Assembly: GCF_027744825.2 (NCBI RefSeq)
Contig: NC_071334.1
Coordinates: 54,190,937 to 54,254,936, forward strand
Length of the DNA stretch: 64,000 nucleotides
From: Synchiropus splendidus
Lineage: Eukaryota > Chordata > Actinopteri > Syngnathiformes > Callionymidae
Reading direction: 5' to 3'
Part shown: positions 56,501-64,000 of the stretch, in pieces
Numbering within the stretch: position 1 is the first letter of the stretch
How the letters are laid out: the number at the start of each line of letters is the position of its first letter
Translations under genes and position numbers: made by a program
Notes under the pieces: generated by a model
What the model saw: only the letters and a program-made list of their open reading frames with translations
Databases searched by the model: none
Told to the model about the DNA's origin: nothing

Positions 56501-57705
56501 GGTTTCAGTGATTGAGTTCAGAGGGTTTTGCTGGACTTACAAAAGTGTAACACAGAATTCAGGACTTCCTTGGGGTTCCATTTTGCTAATGCTTTAATGC
56601 TGAACACTATATATTATAGAGCAGTTTAAAAATATGTTTTCATCTCTTTGATGTGTGAGTGTTGTTGCTAAAAGATTCACTGTGAAAAAAAAGATTATGA
56701 GTGGATACTTTCGTTTGAAAGAATATCCAAAGACAAAAAAATAATCACAAATTAAATAAAAATGAAAATGGTGGTCGTAATAACAGCAGAAATTTATGAA
56801 AAAACAACCCTCTATGATTTAAAAACCTACAATATGTGTTAATACATATATCACTGAAGGAAACATGGACAGAAGAAAAAAACATAAAAAAATATCAATG
56901 ACAGAAAAGAAAAATATTTCAAATCAACTGAACTCCAATAAAACCTTAAGAGTAGTTGAATATGATTCAAAAACTAAAAAAAAATGAGTGAATAAGAACA
57001 CCAACAATAACGCTCTTCCTCTTGTCCCAGGTTTGGTTCCAGAACCGGCGAGCTAAGGAGAAGCGACTGAAGAAAGATGCGGGGCGACAGAGGTGGGGAC
57101 AGTACTTCCGCAACATGAAGCGGTCGCGGGGCAGCTCCAAGTCAGACAAGGACAGCATCCAGGAAGAAGGCATGGACAGTGATGCAGAGGTGTCTTTCAC
57201 AGGTACGTTTCTCAGGTGTGACTTTTGAAGTCCCCACTGAGGATGGCTAGCTTCATGGCTTTGTTCTTTCTGTGCAGATGAACCTCCCATGTCCGAGCTT
57301 GGTCACTCTAACGGCATCTACAGCAGTATGAACGAGTCTTCTCCGGCCATTGGGGGCCGCCAGGGGAGCAACAACCATAGCTCTTTCCCTCTGGAGCACG
57401 GCGTCCTTCCTTCTCAGGACCAGTTCCACGACATCCGCTCCAACAGCCCGTATGGCCTGCCACAGTCGCCGGGGTCTCTGCAGCCTCTCCCCAGACATCC
57501 ACCACTCATCACCAGCCTGGTCTATCCTGACTCGGGTCTCTCCATCATGACCCAAGGAGGAGGCATCAACCCTGGTGTGAGGGTCTCCATGGGAACGGCC
57601 AACGGCCCGAGCTCTGACCTCTCTACTGGGAGCAGTGGCGGATACCCAGACTTTCCAGCGAGTCCTGCCTCCTGGTTGGATGAAGTGGACCACGGACAGT
57701 TTTGA
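48806..57705 (+). CDS. lhx3: LIM/homeobox protein Lhx3, whole coding region (isoform from exon 1a)
   Basis: LIM-homeodomain transcription factor; in vertebrates LHX3 acts in the nucleus in pituitary and motor neuron/interneuron specification, binding DNA through its homeodomain and cofactors such as LDB1 or ISL1 through its LIM domains. Six coding exons join in frame: 48806-48875, 52584-52755, 54383-54585, 55749-55900, 57031-57202, 57278-57705, total 1197 bases, 398 residues plus TGA. LIM1 zinc ligands are C28, C31, H49, C52 and C55, C58, C75, D78. LIM2 ligands are C87, C90, H109, C112 and C115, C118, C138, D141. The homeodomain spans about 154-213 with the WFQNRR helix, Q at position 50 (residue 203) and N at position 51 (residue 204). 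The C-terminus ends [20 protein letters not shown] then HGQF, as in LHX3. LHX4 differs in LIM1 and at the tail, so this is lhx3 and not lhx4. All introns are GT-AG. No break or missing key residue is seen. Confidence 0.97.
49860..50084 (+). promoter_or_regulatory. lhx3: Possible promoter and 5' UTR of lhx3 exon 1b
   Basis: Sequence directly upstream of the alternative ATG, somewhat richer in CpG than the flanking intron. It contains a TATA-like GGATATACA at about 50043 and an octamer-like TTTGCATG at 50061-50068 (resembling a POU site). Neither is proof of a promoter; the call rests on the exon that follows. Confidence 0.35.
50085..50160 (+). CDS. lhx3: lhx3 alternative first exon 1b, coding part
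   Basis: Open leader of 25 codons plus one base, ending at AAAG then GTAAAT, a usable donor in phase 1, the same phase as exon 1a. Splicing to exon 2 therefore keeps frame and gives a 400-residue protein. A TAA at 50079-50081, in frame and one codon before the ATG, makes this ATG the only start. The peptide begins [11 protein letters not shown], then ADLALL, then ends EEMPK before the shared E-I-P-V-C. Mammalian exon 1b (LHX3b) also has an RGE near the start, a DLLLALL run and a basic residue before the shared E-I-P. Length and order fit. The match is short, so this is a homology inference, not proof; transcription is untested. Confidence 0.66.
52584..52755 (+). CDS. lhx3: lhx3 exon 2, LIM domain 1
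   Basis: 172 bases; acceptor TCTGCAG, donor AA then GTGAGT. Encodes residues 24-81 with the full LIM1 zinc set C-X2-C-X17-H-X2-C-X2-C-X2-C-X16-C-X2-D. The peptide contains [20 protein letters not shown], as in vertebrate Lhx3. It is the first exon common to both isoforms. The last codon (K81) is split with exon 3. Confidence 0.97.
52756..54382 (+). other. lhx3: lhx3 intron 2
   Basis: 1.6 kb, GT-AG. Contains the diverged dispersed repeat at 53680-53990. The weak acceptor of exon 3 closes it. Confidence 0.9.
53680..53990. repeat. lhx3: Degenerate dispersed fish repeat in lhx3 intron 2
   Basis: Starts near CAAACCTCTGCCAAGCAGC and ends near GCCACCTTAGTGGAAG, with AATGTTTTACCTTGGCTC and GTCATCCAAATTGG between. 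The segments resemble an abundant teleost interspersed repeat whose family name I cannot give. Confidence 0.4.
54383..54585 (+). CDS. lhx3: lhx3 exon 3, LIM domain 2
   Basis: 203 bases encoding residues 82-148 ([19 protein letters not shown] onward) with a complete LIM2 zinc set. Donor G then GTGAGG. The acceptor is CTCAAAG then GAGATTC. The reading frame leaves no other choice, but it is AAG with a short, interrupted pyrimidine tract, so it looks weak. The exon ends inside codon 149. Confidence 0.96.
54586..55748 (+). other. lhx3: lhx3 intron 3
   Basis: 1.16 kb, GTGAGG to TTTCAG. The 55.4-55.6 kb part is less AT-rich and of high complexity, possibly regulatory. No exon recognised. Confidence 0.9.
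55749..55900 (+). CDS. lhx3: lhx3 exon 4, N-terminal three quarters of the homeodomain
   Basis: 152 bases; acceptor TCTTTCAG, donor CAG then GTAAAG, ending in phase 0. Encodes residues 149-199, including [19 protein letters not shown] and [10 protein letters not shown]. The homeodomain is cut before recognition-helix residue V47, the same intron position as in LHX3/LHX4 from memory. Confidence 0.97.
55901..57030 (+). other. lhx3: lhx3 intron 4 (inside the homeodomain)
   Basis: 1.13 kb, GTAAAG to CCCAG, splitting the homeodomain at residues 46/47. AT-rich, with a complex stretch at about 56.3-56.5 kb carrying ATGCATAATT and CAATAAATATG. No exon recognised. Confidence 0.9.
57031..57202 (+). 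CDS. lhx3: lhx3 exon 5, homeodomain recognition helix and basic linker
   Basis: 172 bases; acceptor CTTGTCCCAG, donor G then GTACGT. Encodes [20 protein letters not shown], then [20 protein letters not shown] and a short acidic stretch ending VSFT (residues 200-256). It carries the DNA-contacting Q50/N51 residues and the basic region after the homeodomain. Confidence 0.97.
57278..57705 (+). CDS. lhx3: lhx3 exon 6, C-terminal region and stop
   Basis: 428 coding bases from acceptor TGTGCAG to TGA at 57703-57705; residues 257-398. It is rich in Ser, Gly and Pro, with the conserved [27 protein letters not shown] and WLDEVDH segments that mark LHX3 tails (activation/LIM3-specific region in the family). 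Intron 5 is only 75 bases. A 198-codon antisense frame over this exon is a by-product of its base composition. Confidence 0.96.
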
Positions 57706-58315
57706 TTTGCCGGCCCCCCTTTTTTTATTCCCTTTTTGTCTCACTGTCCTGGGGTCTGGAGACAAAGAAAAGACGCAATGGACAAAAGCACTTGGCCTCA
57801 ACGTTGTAAAATTAATGTAATATAATAACAGTCTGTCTTCAGGTACCATGATAAGCTTTCTCAGAACAACACCACAGACTTGAGCAGAACCCTTTCATCC
57901 GCCCTCCTTATTTATTCTCATCTTGCTCCTTTTATTTTATTTTTTTATTCAGGCGGAGAGTTTAGAGTCTTTAACTATCTGGTCGATGCCAAAATGTCTA
58001 TATATATTTAACGTTTTATCATTGTGGAGACTTTATTTTTATACTTGGATGTGAAGTGGAGGACAGGACAGGACTTTCTCTACCAGGGATCTGAACCGAA
58101 ATGTCGATGTTTGTCTTAAATGGTACTCAGCTGTGCGGTTACATCTATGCATCTGTGTGTTCTCAGACGTGTCTTGTTCGTTTTCCTCACCTGGAAATGA
58201 GGATCTGTACATGTTTGTTTATGTGGGGAAATGTGTTATTTATTCTTTCTGGTTAATGATGATGATTCCTGTTGAACAACACAGAACTTTAATAAATTTG
58301 TCACTGGAAACTTCA
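57706..58315 (+). other. lhx3: lhx3 3' UTR with poly(A) signal
   Basis: AT-rich, T-run-containing sequence after the stop. A canonical AATAAA is at 58291-58296, about 585 bases past the stop, so cleavage is expected near 58310-58320. No earlier AATAAA is seen on the plus strand, so this is the likeliest end. Confidence 0.75.
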
Positions 58316-61300
58316 CCGGTTTGATATCTCGCATCCGAAACATTTGTCTCTCCTGTTCTGTCCGTCATGGTGAAACCAGAGTGAGCTTCTGCCTGCGTCT
58401 GCAAACTGAGCATCATCTGGCCAACCACCAGCACTCCAGCAGCACTGAGCGGAGAAATCCGATGCAGGCCGAGCGTCAACTCCTCAATTGTGAGATTACT
58501 GTCTCTTGTTTGCCGAAACGCTCCCAATGGGAAAGGAATCGCCAATCCATTAGCCCAGAAGGATCAGGTGCCTTTGGTGGTTTTCCTCATTTATTCCATC
58601 TGATCAACCATTAAGGAGATTAGAACAGTGTTCAGACGGAATAGTTTCTCCTAAACACAAGAGGTAAGTAAGATAAAATAAAATTTTCTCATTTGAAGCA
58701 AATTCCATTTCACAGTTTCCACACACGTCAGTATAACATAGTAATTTTCACATTTCTCCTGCCTAAACTATTGTTGCCATCTAAACAGAGCAGAAAAGTT
58801 GTAGAATCAGTAGAGAGAGGAAAAAGAGAGAAAGACAGGTGAGAAATGTGTTACTTAGAGCTGATTTTTTTCCATGTTTCATGGTAGTGATCTGCCCTCA
58901 CTACTGCTATTACAGCTGAAATGTCTTACTCCAGGTTTCAGAGGTGAAGAGACGGACATTCTCAAATATGTTGCTTTAAAATATCGATGCTGTCTGTGCT
59001 GAGAATGTTTTTTTCCCACATTATGGCGGTGGCAAGATGCAACATGACATGACACAACAGTTGGGAGAAGCTGATCAAACACACAGGTTTAATACTTTAA
59101 TACTGACAATCGGGACTCATGACAAATATTGGCAAATGTATAATGTACACCAAGGACTCATTCTGATCCTTGCATCTGGCAGCCAATTGTCACTCCGCAG
59201 TTCCATTTCGGGAGCGCACCACGGACTGCATTCACAATATATATATACATATTACTGTAGGTCACTTGGCTAGAAAGGCAAAACAAATTTTCTTTTGTGA
59301 GAGTTTCACACCTGTTACGAGAGCATTGGCAACCCTATGCATTTTAGTGCTCTCTGCTAGCCGCTGCTCAGTATAGCTCTAGAGGATTGTAGATACTGAA
59401 ATAACACCATCTCTCTTTTTATATATGTATATATCAATTACAGAATCCAAAACGCAATATAAATCGTATCGCCCCCCTTGGGAAAATAAAACAATATAAT
59501 CGTGATGAATGCATATCGTCCCACGCCATGTAGCTTCACAAACCTGGTAACCACATTGTCATTTGAGGTTTCCGGGTCATTTTTCATAATTAAACTACTA
59601 CAAATCACAATTCTGGCCAGTTACTCAAAATACTTTTTTTTTACACATTGTCAAGTGATGTCCTGCACTCCTCAGCACAAGGATCTCCAAGCTACGGAGG
59701 CCTCAGGAGGACATACAGCCAGGACAATCTTAACACCCTTATGTAATGTGCGCCATGGAAGACGTCAGTCCTCATCTGGAACAAGCATGTCACAGGCAAA
59801 CCTCTGGCCACAACGTTTTGTGGAATATTATACTTTGTCTTATACACACCACACTTATTTCCAACACTTAAGTCCCCAAAAACTCAACAAACTAGATTAA
59901 GCTATCAGGGATGTTATTAAATACTCCCTTTCGAGTTGACAGTTTTCCACATAAACTACTTGTAATTCTAACTCATGCAATCTTTTTTTTTCCAAGCTCA
60001 GCCTTTTACTGTCTCCTCCGGTGACAGCGACCTGCTCCTCAGGTTCCCAGTACAAGAAAAGGAATAGCAGCCAGGATATTGGGCTGAATCCTTCCAGCAG
60101 AGTGATGGGTATCACTGTCGCCTTGGTCCAGTGACAGGTGCGCAACATGACCCAAAGAGTGTTTGGAGACGACACAAAGGCACAGAGAGAGTGAAGTGTT
60201 AAAGGCTGTGTGATAATCTTGCTCAATACCGACTGTGTTTGTGCAGCTATTGGACCAAACACATCATGCATTGAGAACGACCTTCCAAACGCTGCAGGTG
60301 TGGGAGTTGGGTGACCATTACCTTAACTGTCGGCACAAAACTGGGATTATCTAAAACCACTCATTCAGATTAAAGAAGACCTGAGGTTTAGAATCAAACA
60401 AAGTGTTTGTAATTTGCAGAATGAGTCGTGCTTGACTACATGCTGAAGAGGAAAAAATGGGTGTTAAGAGCAGAACATTGGGAAAGTAAGGGAACAGAAG
60501 GTCATGACCTGTGATCCCGGGTCACACATTACGGGATGATTATGTTTTCGAAGTCTGAAAAACCAAATAAAACACATTTTAAATTCAAGCAAAAGTAAGC
60601 AAGTCATGTCCTTGTTCCATTATTGTTGAATAAGTTTAGGATGTATTCTCAAATATACGGTTCTGAAATTAGAATTAGAGCTGTCAGTACATAAAATATT
60701 TTAATAAAATATTATAATTATAATTTATTTTAATTTTAATTGCAATTAATCTCACTAAAGCTGAGTCAACCTGTAGCGGTCATCTTGTATATGTTCTCTA
60801 TGTTACTAAGGGGAAAATGCAGTCAACGCAAGAGTGGGCGATAATGCCTGCAATGTTGTGTTTCTAGCATGTTTTCCAGGCTCTGAGGTTATTCTCAAGA
60901 ATGTCCTTGACAGTATCTCTTACTGTAAACAAATGTTGGCATGAGGAAAGTATGACCGACCACAGTGTTCCTTCCTTTAAGGTACATTTGGAACAATACA
61001 ATATGAGTGATCAATTTGCTATTAATCGCAAGTTAACTCAGCTTTAATGTGATTAATTGAAGCAAAACTTGTTCCTATTGACACCCCTAATTATATTTAA
61101 GGAATTTACACATTCCAGCGTGATTACACTATAAAGCATTTTTAATAAGGTGGTGATCGTGATGCTAAAACAGCAAATGGTGGAAGAAACCATCAAAGCA
61201 ACAGACGATGGTGACGTCCAGACATCAACTTCATCACTGCTACTTCTACAATGAGGAAGAATATTTCCAGTGGATCAGATAAACATCTTCATAAGTACTG

Positions 61301-63206
61301 TATGTAATTCACTTTGGGCGCTGCCTTTTGACATCATGAGTGAATTTACTTCCATCCCAAACTTACTTACGTCATTCACTGTATGGTTTTAAGTTAGTGA
61401 CATCAAAGTTGAATATTTTATTCACTTCATACTTTTTATTCACTTCATACTTTAATAGAGGAAACAGAAGAGTACGGTCGTGGACGTTCAGTCATGCAGA
61501 AGCATTCACTGAGACATCGGGGACTTCAGACAGGCATGGGTGAAACAAGTGGAGACAACTGACAGGGGTGATCTGTGACATCACGGCTGTGAAGGGGGAG
61601 CTTCATTGGATCCTGTTGTGCAACAGGACGAAGATCCTCATATTCCTCAGTGGGAGTGACTACTCTAGATAAAGTTAGGGAGGCCTGATTTGGATTGGAG
61701 AGGCGGTGTTGGCTGTAGAACGTTGGGGATGGAGATTGCAGGAAAGAGCAGGTTACTGATCTGGTTCACAAAGAGAACAGGATAAGCAGAGGAGGCTGTT
61801 GTGCTGTGAAAGCCCCAGACCAGACTCATGAAAGTAAGTGTTTTATTGCTCTAAAGTGGACGAAGCAAGAAGGTTTGGATGAATTCATATTTAGTTCTCA
61901 GACAAAACTCCTGGAATTAGTGGTGCGAAAATTTAAATAAGTGCACGCGCATACCCAGATCCCCCAGTCTCATGTCAGATGGCGCTAAGTAAATCAGCTC
62001 TGACAATAACACCTCCCCTGGGTCCTACACATCACTGTTACAATTCAGGCCTAATGGAGCAGCAAAAGAGGGGAGACCGCTTGTTGGAGGCATGCAAGTG
62101 TGTGTTTGCACAAATGTATGCATGGATGCAGCGGCGTGCCCTTTTTTATCGTCGTGTTTGCTCATTTACGATAGAAGCGTACACACAAGGACATGGGAGG
62201 GATGATGGGGTGTGAAGATGAGAGCAAATGGAGGAGCAGTGTTACCAGCGGTGCTCATTTCACCCAGTACGTGTTAACGGGGAAGATTTGCTGCGAAGAT
62301 GGGGTCGGAGGACAGTGTCGGAAGGGAAGTGGAGAACTCACGAAAAAGGGTTTGCAGTATTCCCAGGTTTACAGGGATCGAAAACTAAAGCATCAATATT
62401 AAATACTGACGTTTAAGGCAGATCTGGGCAAATTGTGTACACTAAAGTGGACAAAAATATGAATTCAAATAAAAGTTTGTCATGGAATGATTGCATCATT
62501 CAGCTTTAGGTCTTTTTTTATGTGACTTCATTTTTTATATATGTATTGAATTATTACAATTAAGATTTTATATATATATATATATATATTCTTTGGTTCA
62601 AATGTTAGGATTACACGGGGCATTATTGGAATGGATGTGAACTGGATGTGAACTACCATCACAATTGTATGACACATTTATTTGAGAAGAAGAAGACCAT
62701 GATTGTAACATTGCAACATAAAAAGAAAAAAAATAAATCTAAAAAATAAAAAATCTTATGAATTCACTGCAAATATATACACGTGAGTATATTAAATATA
62801 TAAAATATTGTGGCTTAATGTATTTTATTTTTATGATGTATCTCTTTGCTGCAAAAAAATTGAGGGATAGTTTATTAGGATCAATTGTTAAGTGAGAAAC
62901 CTTCGTAAACAAAAATGTTTTATTGTTTGAAATGAGAGAGAAATGAGTAATATGGTGTCATTGTTTTGCCTCTGAATTCATTGAACAGCACGTTTCTTAA
63001 AGTGTCAGTGCAAAGACTCATCCAACCACTAAATGACTCAACTTTTGCCACTGGTTAGTAGAGAGAAGAGAATAATGGGGAAATGTATTTGAGGAAATGT
63101 TTAATGAGGGTTCAGATATTCACAATAATGAATTAGAAAACCGAAAACTTCACCCCCCGAAAATTGATTTAAGCCGTGCATGATGTGCTGTATATCCATT
63201 TTATAA

Positions 63207-63209
<3 letters not shown>
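58316..63209. other. Non-coding downstream of lhx3
   Basis: No exon recognised. qsox2, the neighbour I recall in mammals, is not seen. It contains a 19-base direct tandem duplication (TTTATTCACTTCATACTTT type) at about 61418-61455 and short TA tracts near 62571-62590. The 124-codon minus-strand frame at 59897-60271 has no family match. Confidence 0.5.

Positions 63210-63238
<29 letters not shown>
63210..63238. repeat. (CA)n microsatellite
   Basis: Fourteen uninterrupted CA units. Confidence 0.95.
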
Positions 63239-63242
<4 letters not shown>

Positions 63243-63284
63243 GGCCAACAAACTGGGCAGTGACCAGCAGGAGACTTTTTGTTT

Positions 63285-63620
63285 ATCCTGCAGATTAATG
63301 GCTGCTGCAGCAACATTAAAGCATTCTAACTAATCAACACGGTCATTAGCTCGTGTTTTCACTGACAACTTTCATCGAATCCATCACGACTGGCCTCTCC
63401 ATTACTGGCCGGCGGCATAATTATCTCTTCATTTCATTCTCAGACGGCGACGCAGTATCTGCTCATCTGTCTGCTGCGGCTGATTGAGGTGCATTCGGGA
63501 ACATTCATATTAGAAAAGCATTGGCCATGCATCACGGCCTGCTTCTTCTTTCTCGTGCTCGTTCCATGTTTGTCATTTTTATGCAGCATCAAAGCACTTC
63601 ATTTCAGCTGCAGGAGGCGA
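63285..63620. promoter_or_regulatory. Candidate conserved non-coding element downstream of lhx3
   Basis: High-complexity block with ATTAAT at 63294-63299, ACTAATCAA and CATTAGC near 63330-63350, and TAATTA at 63418-63423, followed by sequence without repeats up to a poly(A) run at 63661-63678. About 5 kb past the lhx3 poly(A) signal. Inference only. Confidence 0.3.
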
Positions 63621-64000
63621 GGGTGTACATACTAATTCACTAGATGGACCTCATTATTAAAAAAAAAAAAAAAAAAAAGACATTCCGTTTTGTTTGTCTG
63701 ATGTATAGAAAAACTAAATCACAACCGTAAAAACAAAACCACTACAACTTCAATTGGAAGAGTCCTGTGTGTCCCAGCTGTTGCAAGGCTTGTTGCTGGT
63801 TGGGCAGATTGTCAGGTGGAAAAAACCTACTCTGCGTGAGTCAACTTGTTCGAGCCCGTGACATCTACATGCTGAGGGGTACGAAGCCCCCCACCATGAC
63901 ATAACAATCCTGCTGACGTACATCCTTCAAATGTCATTGAGAGTGCACTGAAATTTGCCGAAACGTATATGAGCTTAAGGTGTACAGTTATTATTCATTC

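Noticed and set aside
57253..57849. 198-codon minus-strand open frame
   Set aside because: Antisense to lhx3 exon 6; a by-product of GC-rich coding sequence.
59897..60271. 124-codon minus-strand frame with a hydrophobic stretch, considered as a qsox2 exon
   Set aside because: It does not resemble the QSOX thioredoxin, Erv or C-terminal membrane regions.

Overview
This is vertebrate, almost certainly teleost fish, nuclear DNA. It is AT-rich and mostly non-coding, with long dinucleotide and tetranucleotide tracts, tRNA-derived SINE copies of fish type and relics of an RTE-like LINE. The two coding genes I can recognise have vertebrate gene structure (GT-AG introns, canonical poly(A) signals). 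The proteins read most like fish versions of LHX3 and TMEM250. All family assignments come from reading and memory; no database was searched.

Layout. 1-24 kb: no recognisable coding exon, with microsatellites, SINEs and a pair of ~130 bp inverted repeats about 3 kb apart. 24.1-24.7 kb: a CpG-richer block with a good minus-strand splice donor, read as the non-coding first exon and promoter of a gene running off the left edge (nacc2 is the guess from remembered synteny). 25.8-26.2 kb: an RTE relic with a readable FADD box. 29.2-29.4 kb: a 220 bp hairpin built round a (TA)n core. 31.7-33.5 kb: tmem250 on the minus strand, with a single coding exon, a probable non-coding first exon and a two-CRE promoter. 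33.5-48.4 kb: intergenic, with a full-consensus CTCF core and several stretches rich in homeodomain sites. 48.4-58.3 kb: lhx3 on the plus strand, complete, with two alternative first exons. 58.3-64 kb: non-coding, ending in another homeodomain-site-rich block.

lhx3 is the centrepiece. Its exons join without any frame break into a 398-residue protein (LIM, LIM, homeodomain, conserved C-terminus). About 1.2 kb downstream of the first exon lies a second open leader with an in-frame stop just before its ATG and a phase-1 donor. It matches in layout and short motifs the mammalian exon 1b. It would give a 400-residue isoform with a different N-terminus. The LIM domains and homeodomain would be shared, so the two promoters probably separate expression domains (pituitary and motor neuron or interneuron, from knowledge of LHX3) and tune activity.

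The genes do not form an operon-like unit. tmem250 and lhx3 are divergently transcribed with about 15 kb between them, and the CTCF core sits close to tmem250, where it could keep the lhx3 regulatory domain apart from the broadly expressed neighbour.
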